A DNA stretch of 64,000 nucleotides from an uncultured Collinsella sp. (GTDB lineage: Bacteria > Actinomycetota > Coriobacteriia > Coriobacteriales > Coriobacteriaceae), in assembly GCA_900556875.1 (NCBI GenBank), contig USQQ01000008.1, positions 1 to 64,000 on the forward strand, read 5' to 3'. This document shows, in pieces, positions 34,716-43,178 of the stretch. The stretch's first letter is position 1, and every line of letters begins with the position of its first letter. Made by a program: the position numbers and the translations under genes. The notes below the pieces were generated by a model. The model was not told where the DNA came from. It worked only from the letters and a program-made list of their open reading frames with translations, and did not search any database.

Positions 34716-36083
34716 CTAGCGGGGCACGTAGCGACCGGGCTGGGCCCCGGTGGGCTCGCCGTCGCGCGCGGCCAGCACGCCGTTCACAAACACGGCCTTG
34801 GCGCGGCCGTGCGCCTCAAAGCCCTCGAGCGGCGTGTAGTCCACGGCCTGATGCTGCGTCGCGGCGCTAATCGTCCAGCGCGCCTTGGGATCCCACACGC
34901 ACACGTCGGCATCGGCGCCCTCGGCAAGACAGCCCTTGTGCGGATACATGCCAAAGACGCGCGCCGGGTTCTCGCTCATCAGGCGGCACAGATCCTCGGG
35001 ACCCAGCTGTCCCTCAAAGCTCGTAGCGATCGCGACGGGGCGATGCTCCACGCCGGGTCCGCCGTTGGGAATCGCGCGGAAGTCGTCGCGCCCGCGGTCC
35101 TTTTGCCCGTGCAGGTTAAAGCTACAGTGGTCGGTCGCAATCGTATCGATCTCGCCGGCCACAAGCGCCTCGCGCAGTGCCGCACGGTCGCCGGCATGGC
35201 GCAGCGGCGGACTCATCACGTACTTGGCGCCCGCAAAGCCGTCCTCGCCCTGCTCCAGATAGCAGGTGTCGTCGAGCATCAGATACTGAGGGCATGTCTC
35301 GACATAGATGTTCTTTTGCCCGCGCGCTTTGGCAGCGCGAATGGCCTCGAGCCCCAGCTTGGTCGAAAGGTGCACCACGTTGACCGGAGCGTCCCCGGCC
35401 AAGTGCGCCAGATACAGCAGGCGGCTCACGGCCTCGGCCTCACACACGTCCGGACGGCTGAGCGCATGGCCCTCGGGCCCGTGGATACCCTGCTCAAACA
35501 CGCGCTTCTGCAGCGCGTTGACCAACGTGCCGTTCTCGCAATGCACGCACAGGATACCGCCCACGCGCTTGAGCTCCTCCAGCACCTCGAGCGTCTCGGC
35601 ATCGTCCAGGCGCAGATGGTCGTAGGCAAAGTAGGTCTTAAACGACGACACGCCCGCCTCGCGCATGGCCGAAAGATCGGCGCGGTTGCGCTCATTCCAC
35701 TCGGCAAGCGCCATATGGAAGGCATAGTTGGCGGTGCAGGTGCCGTCGGCGCGATGATGCCACTCGACCAAGGCATCGGGCATGGTCACGCCGCGATCGG
35801 CCGTCGCGTAGTCCACAATGGTCGTCGTGCCGCCGCAGGCAGCCGCGCGCGTGCCGGTCTCAAAGCTATCGGCTGTCCAATCCATGCCGGTCCAGCACTG
35901 CATGTGCGTGTGGCCGTCGATAAAGCCGGGAAACACCCAGCAGTCGGTGGCGTCCTCGACGGTATCGCCCTCGCCCGGCTCGATTGCCGCGGCAATCCGC
36001 ACAATCTTGTCGCCCTCCATGGCAAGATCGGCGCGGCGAAGCCCCTGGGGCGTCACGAGTGCGCCGTTTTTGATGATGATCAT
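34716..36083 (-). CDS. hydA: Dihydropyrimidinase / hydantoinase-type amidohydrolase (YgeZ-like)
   Basis: 455 residues, amidohydrolase TIM-barrel. Metal ligands His58/His60 are in GFIDGHTHM; the carboxylated-Lys candidate is in SSFKTYFAY; ENGTLV and TDHCSFN match the family. It hydrolyses cyclic ureides or hydantoins. In gut-anaerobe purine (uric-acid) catabolic clusters this enzyme acts beside the YgeW/X/Y set. The precise substrate is not known from sequence. Overlaps no neighbour; 9 bp upstream is the molybdenum-cofactor cytidylyltransferase-like gene. Confidence 0.85.
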   Translation of the reverse strand: MIIIKNGALVTPQGLRRADLAMEGDKIVRIAAAIEPGEGDTVEDATDCWVFPGFIDGHTHMQCWTGMDWTADSFETGTRAAACGGTTTIVDYATADRGVTMPDALVEWHHRADGTCTANYAFHMALAEWNERNRADLSAMREAGVSSFKTYFAYDHLRLDDAETLEVLEELKRVGGILCVHCENGTLVNALQKRVFEQGIHGPEGHALSRPDVCEAEAVSRLLYLAHLAGDAPVNVVHLSTKLGLEAIRAAKARGQKNIYVETCPQYLMLDDTCYLEQGEDGFAGAKYVMSPPLRHAGDRAALREALVAGEIDTIATDHCSFNLHGQKDRGRDDFRAIPNGGPGVEHRPVAIATSFEGQLGPEDLCRLMSENPARVFGMYPHKGCLAEGADADVCVWDPKARWTISAATQHQAVDYTPLEGFEAHGRAKAVFVNGVLAARDGEPTGAQPGRYVPR

Positions 36084-36092
36084 AATTGCTCC

Positions 36093-36707
36093 TTATTGAT
36101 TGATGCAGTTGGCCACGCGATCAAAATACGAGCAGGCGGCGATATGCTCCGTTATGCGTCGCTGTCCCTTGACGGTATCGACGTCCCACAGCTCGTAGGC
36201 ACGCGCCTCGACCAGCACCACGTCGGTACGGTCCTTGAGGATCGAACCGCCGCCGTCCTTACCCTCAAGACACATAAGTGCATCGAACAGTTCCGCCGGA
36301 AAGAGCACCGGGCTCGAAGGCTCACCGTTGCACGCAAGACGCACCGGATGCTTGCGGCCACGCTCGTCAAATGCACGAACCATAGCCTCAAAAGAATCCG
36401 AACTCACGAGAGGCTGGTCGCCCGGCAAAAAGAGGCAACCTTTCCAGTTGCGTTCGACTCCCCACGAAAGGCCCGCACGGACGCTTTCGCTGCGCAGCTC
36501 GCCATCGTGCAGCACGCACGGGCAATGCTTGTCATCACAAATCTGAGCGACCTCGGGCCAACGCGTCGAAACCACAACGTCAAAGCCCCGGGGAACCGAA
36601 TCAATGGTCCGGGCAATCAGCGGCTCGCCATAGATATCGGCGAGCATCTTGTTAGAGCCAAATCGCTTGCCCTCGCCCGAAGCCATAATGACGCAACCAA
36701 GTTTCAT
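36093..36707 (-). CDS. mocA: Molybdenum cofactor cytidylyltransferase-like nucleotidyltransferase (MocA/YgfJ)
   Basis: About 204 residues from MKLGCVIMASGEGKRF (GGGAGG before the ATG; the longer frame start at 36758 lacks support). The GxGKRFGSNK pattern near the N-end is the nucleotide-binding loop of the MobA/IspD-type fold; PGDQPLVSSDSFEAM and a later FPAEL segment match MocA. MocA attaches CMP to the molybdopterin cofactor before insertion into hydroxylases. In this cluster it would serve the dehydrogenase at 61178. It is cotranscribed with the hydantoinase. Confidence 0.85.
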   Translation of the reverse strand: MKLGCVIMASGEGKRFGSNKMLADIYGEPLIARTIDSVPRGFDVVVSTRWPEVAQICDDKHCPCVLHDGELRSESVRAGLSWGVERNWKGCLFLPGDQPLVSSDSFEAMVRAFDERGRKHPVRLACNGEPSSPVLFPAELFDALMCLEGKDGGGSILKDRTDVVLVEARAYELWDVDTVKGQRRITEHIAACSYFDRVANCINQ

Positions 36708-36795
36708 GGCGATACCTCCCCTGAAACCATCGTACCCATAACTCGCGTCGCGGGGCATCTACATCGAAAGCGCTTATCCCGCACGCCCACGATGC

Positions 36796-36834
36796 AAAAA
36801 GGGGCACCCCGCCGGTTGGCAGAGCGCCCCCTTT
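36796..36834 (-). terminator. Rho-independent terminator after ygeW
   Basis: On the minus strand AAAGGGGGCGC pairs imperfectly with GTGCCCC around the loop TCTGCCAACCGGCGGG and is followed by TTTTT. It separates the ygeW transcript from mocA. Confidence 0.75.
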
Positions 36835-36857
36835 ACATGGCTTACCTCAACCCAGCT

Positions 36858-38060
36858 TTAGGCCTGGAACCAACGGGCGGTGTTGCGCTCGTCGAGGGCC
36901 TTGAGGGTAGCGGCGGGATCGGCAACCTTCTGCAGGAACATCATGGCTGCGATGGCGTACGGCTTGTAGCTGGCCTCCTTGTACATGCCCACGCGGTGCA
37001 TGTCGAAGACGTCGGCGTTGACCTCGCCGTGCTCGCAAGAGACACCGGAGATGTCGGCGGGCAGCGGATGCATAAAGATGGTGTCCTGGCCGTTGGCGGT
37101 CTTCTCCATGAGCTCGGTCGTGGAGCACCAATCCTGATGCGTGGCGTTCTGAGCGAGCAGCTCCTTCTCGAGTGCAGCGATGCCGGCGTCGTCGCCCTCG
37201 GCGTACAGGTTGGTGCGCTTCTCCATGGCGGCAAACGGAGCCCAGCTCTTCGGGATCACGATGTCGGCGCCCTCGAAGGCCTCGGCCATGGTGTTGACCT
37301 GCTTAAAGGTGGTGCCGGACTCGGCGGCATAACCCTTGGCGCGCTCGACGACCTCGGGCATGAGGTCGTAGCCCTCGGGGTGGGCCAAGGTGACGTCCAT
37401 GCCAAAACGGGGCAGCAGGCTGATCAGCGACTGCGGGCAGGACAGCGGCTTGCCGTAAGAGGGCGAGTAGGCCCAGGTGACGGCAACCTTCTTGCCCTTG
37501 AGGTTCTCAAGACCGCCAAACTCGTTGATGAGGTAGAGCATGTCGGCAGAGGACTGCGTGGGGTGATCGGAGTCGGACTGCAGGGAGATGAGCGTGGGAC
37601 GGTGATCCAGAACGCCGTCCTCGTAGGCCTGCTGGACAGACTCGGAGACCTCGGCCATGTAGGCGTCGCCCTTGCCGATGTACATGTCGTCACGGATGCC
37701 GATGACGTCGGCCATGAAGGAGATCATGGTAGCGGTCTCGCGGACGGTCTCGCCGTGAGCGATCTGGGACTTCTTCTCGTCCAGGTCCTGCAGCTCAAGA
37801 CCGAGCAGGTTGGCTGCCTTAGAGAAGGAGAAGCGCGTACGGGTGGAGTTGTCACGGAACAGGGAGACGGCCAGACCCGAATCGAAGATCTTGGACGAAA
37901 CGTTGTTCTCGCGCAGCTCGCGCAGGGCGTCGGCGACGATGTAGAGCGCCTTGAGCTCATCGGTGGTCTTATCCCAGGTGTGCAGGAAGTCGCTGCCGTA
38001 CATGCCCTTAAAATCGAGGCCGTTCAGCTGCTCGACGAGCTCGGTAAACTTGGCGTCCAT
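36858..38060 (-). CDS. ygeW: Knotted carbamoyltransferase YgeW
   Basis: 400 residues from MDAKFTELVEQLNG (AAAGG upstream; the longer open frame to 38246 is non-coding). The carbamoyl-phosphate site is FRDNSTRTRFSF; HPLPA (MHPLPADISG) and a long knot segment follow. YgeW family members are carbamoyltransferases related to ornithine/aspartate enzymes; in purine degradation clusters the substrate may be a ureido compound. The length and the STRTR/HPLP motifs fit the family. Between ygeY and mocA; upstream 200 bp include a hairpin. Confidence 0.88.
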   Translation of the reverse strand: MDAKFTELVEQLNGLDFKGMYGSDFLHTWDKTTDELKALYIVADALRELRENNVSSKIFDSGLAVSLFRDNSTRTRFSFSKAANLLGLELQDLDEKKSQIAHGETVRETATMISFMADVIGIRDDMYIGKGDAYMAEVSESVQQAYEDGVLDHRPTLISLQSDSDHPTQSSADMLYLINEFGGLENLKGKKVAVTWAYSPSYGKPLSCPQSLISLLPRFGMDVTLAHPEGYDLMPEVVERAKGYAAESGTTFKQVNTMAEAFEGADIVIPKSWAPFAAMEKRTNLYAEGDDAGIAALEKELLAQNATHQDWCSTTELMEKTANGQDTIFMHPLPADISGVSCEHGEVNADVFDMHRVGMYKEASYKPYAIAAMMFLQKVADPAATLKALDERNTARWFQA

Positions 38061-38214
38061 GTAAATATCCTTTCCAAAGATGAAACGATTGCAATGAGTA
38101 GATGTGCTCCGGCATGCGCGTGTGGCTAGAACATGCAGAGCACTATGACGAGGACCCGCTACCGTTGAGGAAGCATGGGAGATAACGACCGCGGGCCCCA
38201 AGTCAACAGGGGGT

Positions 38215-38239
38215 GCCGGGGACACGAGCTGTCCCCGGC
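38215..38239. terminator. GC-rich hairpin between ygeY and ygeW
   Basis: GCCGGGGACA pairs perfectly with TGTCCCCGGC over a 5-base loop. No T tract is seen, so an RNA-processing or attenuation role is possible. It shares the GGGGACA core of the element at 10215. Confidence 0.5.
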
Positions 38240-38261
38240 TCAACAAGATCGAGGAATGGGA

Positions 38262-39647
38262 CTAATCGATCTTGTTGTTGGTCAGACCGGCGCGGAACAC
38301 GGTGGCGTCGCCATCGGCCTGGCTCGGATCGTAGAGGTTCAGGGCAGCCACATACATGGCGGCAGCGGTGACCAGGTCGTCCTTGTAGGTGACCTCGTTG
38401 GGAGCGTGAGCCTGAGACTCGGCACCCGGGCCGAAGCCGACGCAGGGGATGCCATAGCGGCCCTGGATGGAAACGCAGTTCGTGGAGAAGGTCCACTTGT
38501 CGCACAGCGGGCGACCGGTGCGCTTGTCCATGCTGGGCTCGCAGCCGATGCGCTCGTCACCGAACATGGCCTTGTGGGCGTCGACGAGGGCCTTGACGTG
38601 CGGAGCGGTCTCCTTGTTGATCCACGTGGGGAAGTAAGCCTCGGTCTCGTAGACCTCGCCGGTCCAGGACGGACGATCGTACATGTACATGGAGACCTTC
38701 ACGTCGTCGCCGTACTTCTTGGCGGCCGGCAGGTTACGGATCTCGTCCAGGCAGGACTCCCAGGTCTCACCGGCGGTCATGCGACGGTCGATGGAGATGG
38801 CGCAGGAGTCAGCGACAGCGCAGCGGCTGGGGCTGGTGTAGAAGATCTGGCTGACGGTGCAGGTGCCGCGGCCCAGGAAGCGGGCGTCCTCGAAGTGCTC
38901 GGGGTTGTACTTGGGGTCGAGCATCTTGACGAGGCCCTTGATGTCGGTCGACTCGTCACAGCCGTTGTTGTTGAGGGCGCGGACGTCGGCGATGATGTCG
39001 GCCATCTTGTAGATGGCGTTGTCGCCGCGGTCGGGAGCGGAGCCGTGGCAGGAGGTGCCGTGAACGTCGACGCGGATCTCCATGCGGCCGCGGTGACCAC
39101 GATAGATGCCGCCGTCGGTGGGCTCGGTGGAAATGACGAACTCGGGCTTAATGCCGTCCTTGTTGTAGATGTACTGCCAGCACATGCCGTCGCAGTCCTC
39201 TTCCTGGACGGTGCCGACGACCATGATCTTGTAGCCCTCGGGGATGAGGCCCATGTCCTTCATCATCTTGGCAGCGTAGGTAGCAGAAGCCATGCCACCC
39301 TCCTGGTCGGAGCCGCCGCGGCCGTAGATGATCTCGTCGGTCTCGTAGCCCTCATAGGGATCGGCGTCCCAGTTCTCGATGTTGCCGATACCGACGGTGT
39401 CGATGTGGGAGTCGATGGCGATGATCTTGTCGCCCTCGCCCATAAAGCCCATAACGTTGCCCAGGCCGTCGACCTTGACCTCGTCATAGCCAAGGCTCTC
39501 CATCTCGGCCTTGATGCAAGCGACAACCTCGCCCTCCTCGCAGGACTCAGAGGGGTGGCTAATCATTGCGCGAAGAAAACGCGTCATATCAGCACGATGA
39601 GACTCAGCCGCAGCCTTAATGGCATCAAAATCGAGTTCTTTAGTCAT
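38262..39647 (-). CDS. ygeY: YgeY family selenium-metabolism-linked hydrolase (M20 peptidase family)
   Basis: 461 residues from MTKELDFD (AAAGG nine bases upstream). The M20 metal-binding residues are visible: SHIDTVG (His, Asp), GRGGSDQEGG (Asp), TVQEEDCDG (Glu-Glu). The Zn-dependent hydrolase family YgeY occurs with selenium/purine catabolic genes and is thought to act on a dipeptide- or ureido-like intermediate. It is upstream of ygeW and downstream of ygeX; a 229-bp highly structured gap separates it from ygeX. Confidence 0.88.
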   Translation of the reverse strand: MTKELDFDAIKAAAESHRADMTRFLRAMISHPSESCEEGEVVACIKAEMESLGYDEVKVDGLGNVMGFMGEGDKIIAIDSHIDTVGIGNIENWDADPYEGYETDEIIYGRGGSDQEGGMASATYAAKMMKDMGLIPEGYKIMVVGTVQEEDCDGMCWQYIYNKDGIKPEFVISTEPTDGGIYRGHRGRMEIRVDVHGTSCHGSAPDRGDNAIYKMADIIADVRALNNNGCDESTDIKGLVKMLDPKYNPEHFEDARFLGRGTCTVSQIFYTSPSRCAVADSCAISIDRRMTAGETWESCLDEIRNLPAAKKYGDDVKVSMYMYDRPSWTGEVYETEAYFPTWINKETAPHVKALVDAHKAMFGDERIGCEPSMDKRTGRPLCDKWTFSTNCVSIQGRYGIPCVGFGPGAESQAHAPNEVTYKDDLVTAAAMYVAALNLYDPSQADGDATVFRAGLTNNKID

Positions 39648-39751
39648 AACAGTCAACCTTTCTACAAGGGTTTACCTACAGGTAGATATCTCAGATAGAT
39701 CACTTGTGCCAAGCAGCGTGAGGTCGAGCACCCGGCAAGCAAGTAAACGTA

Positions 39752-39869
39752 GGAGGCGGACGGAGGACTTTGCTCCGTCGCGAGTTCCGCACGAGCCGGA
39801 GAGCACTTAATGTGCTCTCCGTGCGAGCAGGACTGTCCGAGCAGGGAGTAAAGTCCTCCGGCTGCCTCC
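39752..39869. repeat. Large multi-stem structured element between ygeX and ygeY
   Basis: Outer arms GGAGGC (39752-39757)/GCCTCC (39864-39869) and GGAGGACTTT (39762-39771)/AAAGTCCTCC (39850-39859) enclose an inner stem: CGCAC + GGAGAGCAC (39788-39806) with GTGCTCTCC + GTGCG (39812-39825). It spans about 118 bp of transcript on either strand and does not code for a protein. It could stabilise or separate the mRNA segments of the ygeX-ygeY operon, or be a mobile repeat. Confidence 0.65.
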
Positions 39870-39885
39870 GGACAGGTCAGACCCG

Positions 39886-41100
39886 CTAGCAAGTCGGGTA
39901 CTCGCCCTCCCAGACGATGCGACGGTACTGATCCGGATCGGTGTCGCCCTCGGTGGAGAAGCAGAGCACGGAGCTCGTCTTGTCCAGGCCGATGAGCTCC
40001 TTGAGCTCGGCGTACTCGGGATCGAGCATAAGGGTCTCGACCAGACCGGTGGTCACGGCGCCGGACTCGCCGGAGATAACGCGCGGGTCGCCCTTCTCGG
40101 GAGCGCCCAGGGTGCGCATGCCGCGAGCGGTGACCCAGTCGGGGCAGGACACGAAGGCGGTGGTGTGGTTGCGCAGGATATCCCAACCCAGAATGTTGGG
40201 CTCGCCGCAGCACAGACCGGCCATGATGGAGGGCATGTCGCCGTCCACGATGCGCGGGTCGCCGTCGCCGGCGGCAGCGCCCTTGTACAGGCAGGCGGCC
40301 GGTGCGCACTCGACCACGACGAAGGTGGGCGGGTTATCGGGATACAGGTTGGTGAAGTAGCCCACCACGGCGCCGGCGAGCGAGCCTACGCCAGCCTGGA
40401 CAAAGACGTGCGTCGGGCGGTTGATGGCCATCTCGCGCAGCTGCTCGGCAGCCTCGGAAGCCATGGTGCCGTAGCCCTCCATGATCCAGGACGGGATCTT
40501 CTCGTAGCCCTCCCAGGCGGTGTCCTGAACGATGACGCCGCGCTCGCAGGCGTCGGCCTCGGCGGCGGCCATGCGCACGCACTCGTCGTAGTTGACCTCT
40601 TCGATGGTCACCGTGGCGCCCTCGGCGGCAATGTTATCGAAGCGGGGCTTGGTGGAACCCTTGGGCATGTGCACGACGGCCTTCTGGCCCAGCTTGTTGG
40701 CAGCCCATGCCACGCCGCGGCCATGGTTGCCGTCGGTGGCGGTAAAGAAGGTAGCCTGGCCAAAGTCCTCGGCCAGCTGATCGGAGGTCAGGTAATCGAA
40801 GGTGCAGTCGGCAACGTCCTTGCCGGTCTCGTCGGCAATGTAGTTGGCCATGGCAAACGATCCGCCCAGGACCTTAAAGGCGTTGAGGCCAAAGCGGTAG
40901 CTCTCGTCCTTAACGCACAGGTTGGACAGGCCCAGGCGCGCAGCCTGACCGTCCAGGCGGGCAAGCGGAGTGACGGTATATTGAGGGAACGACTGGTGGA
41001 AGGCGCGGGCCTTCTTCACGTGGTCGAGGCTCATGATTCCCAAGTGCTTATCATCGCTCTTGGGCATCGTGTTGCCCGCCCACTGGATCTTATCGGCCAT
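39886..41100 (-). CDS. ygeX: Diaminopropionate ammonia-lyase (YgeX)
   Basis: 404 residues. The pyridoxal-phosphate Lys is in YRFGLNAFKVLGG; Gly-rich phosphate loops GNHGRG and VQAGVGSLAGA are visible. Cleaves 2,3-diaminopropionate to pyruvate and ammonia. In gut-anaerobe purine catabolic clusters it is the final step that yields a usable carbon product. It is the first gene of the minus-strand cluster, divergent from the regulator with two operator-like sites between them. Confidence 0.92.
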   Translation of the reverse strand: MADKIQWAGNTMPKSDDKHLGIMSLDHVKKARAFHQSFPQYTVTPLARLDGQAARLGLSNLCVKDESYRFGLNAFKVLGGSFAMANYIADETGKDVADCTFDYLTSDQLAEDFGQATFFTATDGNHGRGVAWAANKLGQKAVVHMPKGSTKPRFDNIAAEGATVTIEEVNYDECVRMAAAEADACERGVIVQDTAWEGYEKIPSWIMEGYGTMASEAAEQLREMAINRPTHVFVQAGVGSLAGAVVGYFTNLYPDNPPTFVVVECAPAACLYKGAAAGDGDPRIVDGDMPSIMAGLCCGEPNILGWDILRNHTTAFVSCPDWVTARGMRTLGAPEKGDPRVISGESGAVTTGLVETLMLDPEYAELKELIGLDKTSSVLCFSTEGDTDPDQYRRIVWEGEYPTC

Positions 41101-41192
41101 ACGGTGAACTCCTTAAGTCCTCTCTTGCCGGCCCCCGCATACGCGTTTCAGCCCGATCCCATTCACACGGCTGAACTTTTATGTGGATGCCA

Positions 41193-41258
41193 AACAAAAA
41201 GTTTGTTAGCACTGTTCTATCACACTTTTTGATTGGAAAACCTAACAAATTGTTTGTT
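41193..41258. promoter_or_regulatory. Paired operator-like palindromes between ygeX and the PAS-HTH regulator
   Basis: Two palindromic 15-mers, AACAAAAAGTTTGTT (41193-41207) and AACAAATTGTTTGTT (41244-41258), lie 51 bp apart centre to centre, about five helical turns. Located in the 277-bp divergent gap. Best guess: binding sites for the regulator encoded at 41378. Nothing else is seen in the gap apart from AT-rich promoter-like sequence. Confidence 0.65.
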
Positions 41259-41377
41259 GCCGTAATCGGTACCTTTTCGCCGCCGAACGGTCACATAACA
41301 CAGCGACGCTTTCGTTATTTGCGAACAAGTGGGGTTTATGGCACAGTGAGCCCAAACTAATTTTTAGGAAGGCACCC

Positions 41378-42031
41378 ATGACCCCCGCACAGATTGAGTT
41401 CTACAAGCGCCTTGCACACGGCCTGGCGCTCCAATTTGGCCCCAACTGCGAAGTCGTCGTCCACGACCTGGAGACCGAGGACGTGGACCGCTCCATCGTA
41501 GTGATCGAAAACGGCCACGTCAGCGGGCGCAAACTGGGTGACGGCCCCAGCCATATTGTGCTTGAATCCATGCACGAGGGCACCGCCGACGTGCACGACC
41601 GCGAGCCGTACCTCACCAAAACCGCCGATGGCAAGCTGCTCAAGTCCTCGACCATCTTTATCCGCAACGATGAGGGCAAGCCCGTCGGCATTTTGGGCAT
41701 CAACTTTGACATTACGCTTATGAAGGCTTTTGAGCGTTCGCTCGACGCCTTTACCGGCACCGGCGGCACGGGCTACACCGAGCCCGAGCCCATTACCAAG
41801 AACATCGGCGACCTGCTCGAGGACCTGCTGCACGAGTGCGAACAGTTTGTGGGCAAGCCCGCGGCACTCATGACCAAAGACGAGCGCATTCGTGCCATTG
41901 GCTACCTCGACCGTCGCGGCGCCTTCCTCATTTCCAAGTCGAGCGAACGCGCCTGCGAGTTCTTTGGCATCTCCAAGTACAGCTTCTATAGCTACCTCAA
42001 TGAGGCCAAGGCGGCGGCCGACGACAAGTAG
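41378..42031 (+). CDS. PAS/HTH transcriptional regulator, YheO/DauR-like
   Basis: 217 residues. An N-terminal YheO-like PAS domain (~5-118; CEVVVHDLETEDVDRSIVVIENG) and a C-terminal HTH of the type found in YheO/DauR regulators (~150-217; ending GISKYSFYSYLNEAKAA). It is divergent from ygeX and probably controls the purine/diaminopropionate cluster in response to a small ligand; the pair of AACAAA..TTTGTT palindromes upstream are candidate sites. AGGAAGG sits before the ATG. Confidence 0.8.
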   Translation: MTPAQIEFYKRLAHGLALQFGPNCEVVVHDLETEDVDRSIVVIENGHVSGRKLGDGPSHIVLESMHEGTADVHDREPYLTKTADGKLLKSSTIFIRNDEGKPVGILGINFDITLMKAFERSLDAFTGTGGTGYTEPEPITKNIGDLLEDLLHECEQFVGKPAALMTKDERIRAIGYLDRRGAFLISKSSERACEFFGISKYSFYSYLNEAKAAADDK

Positions 42032-42154
42032 GCACTCGCCTAGATTGCCCCTCCCCTTTTGGGCGCGAGTTCTGGAAAGCTCGAATCCAAGACCGAGCCG
42101 CTTGGGAAGTTCCATATAATCGATGTCATTAGTATTTCGAAAGGGTGGAACAGA

Positions 42155-43141
42155 ATGGCGTTGAGCAAGGCATCATGCACCGGTCGCGGATTGATTCCGG
42201 CAATTGGTGGACATGTGCACCGCATGTTCGATGAGGGTGAAGACGACCTGTTTTCGCTGAGCCTTGACGACGTGATGGATGATCGCCCGTGGACCGCCGA
42301 CGAACTCATGGGCGGTGGGGCTCGCCCGTCAAGCCCCAATCCCGCACTTGCGCCTAAGCCCGCATCTGCGCCAACTCCTGCGCAGCCGCCTGTTTCGACG
42401 CCCGCGTCTACGCCCGCACCCATTTCGGCGCCCACGCCCACTCCCCGCCCCGCAAGCGACCCATCCGAGACGGCGGCATTTCTCGCTGCGGCGACGCGGA
42501 GCAAATCGGCCGACAGCACCGTTATGTACAGCGCCCAGCAGTTGCCCGTTCCTGCGGCACGCAAGTCTCCGGTCACAAGGCTCGATGAGCCCGTTGCCCA
42601 TCAGGTTGCCTACGATTCCTGGGCTGCAGCCGATCTGGATGAGACCTCTACCGGCATGCCGGCGCTCGACGTTCCAGTTAACCCGCTTTTTGCCGCCAAC
42701 ACGAGCGCCGCGGACTATGAGGGCGGTGCGGCATATTCCGATTATTCCGATGGCTATGCTGACGCCGGTCGCATCGAGACCGAGGATTATGGCACCGCAT
42801 CGAGCGATTATCTCAACGATCCGTACGCTGCCACGCCTGCACCGGAATATGACTCGGAGGCCGCGTCCGCGCCGGCGTATACCAAAAGCACGGGCGAAGA
42901 GCGCTTCGCCGATTATTACGCCGAGGAAAAGGCGCTGCGTTTTTCGGAATTTCCGCAGGCAGTCAAGGTTGCCTTTATCGCCATTGTCATTGCCCTGCTC
43001 GGCGTCATTGCGTTTGAGGGATTCCGGCTGTTCTCCGGCCCCACCCAAGCGGAGTCGGAGACCCAGCAAAAAGAGAACGATGACGAGTACCTGGACATCA
43101 ACACCCTCAAGGGCGACCCCAACGACGGAGACGACGAGTAG
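42155..43141 (+). CDS. Uncharacterised Pro/Ala/Ser-rich single-pass membrane protein
   Basis: About 328 residues from MALSKAS (AAAGGGTGG before the ATG). The middle is a low-complexity region rich in Pro, Ala, Ser and Thr (residues ~55-110), followed by an acidic/Tyr-rich stretch. One membrane helix lies near the end (AVKVAFIAIVIALLGVIAFE, ~275-295) with a short acidic tail. No family recognised; could be a membrane-anchored cytoplasmic or surface scaffold. It is convergent with the AAA ATPase gene. Confidence 0.7.
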   Translation: MALSKASCTGRGLIPAIGGHVHRMFDEGEDDLFSLSLDDVMDDRPWTADELMGGGARPSSPNPALAPKPASAPTPAQPPVSTPASTPAPISAPTPTPRPASDPSETAAFLAAATRSKSADSTVMYSAQQLPVPAARKSPVTRLDEPVAHQVAYDSWAAADLDETSTGMPALDVPVNPLFAANTSAADYEGGAAYSDYSDGYADAGRIETEDYGTASSDYLNDPYAATPAPEYDSEAASAPAYTKSTGEERFADYYAEEKALRFSEFPQAVKVAFIAIVIALLGVIAFEGFRLFSGPTQAESETQQKENDDEYLDINTLKGDPNDGDDE

Positions 43142-43178
43142 CGAGGGTTAAGGGAGGGCCGGAAGAGCCGGCGGCATG

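Noticed and set aside
34704..38129. 1141-codon open frame antisense to the hydantoinase, mocA and ygeW genes
   Set aside because: Crosses three well-supported opposite-strand genes and their gaps; a GC-rich shadow frame without family similarity.
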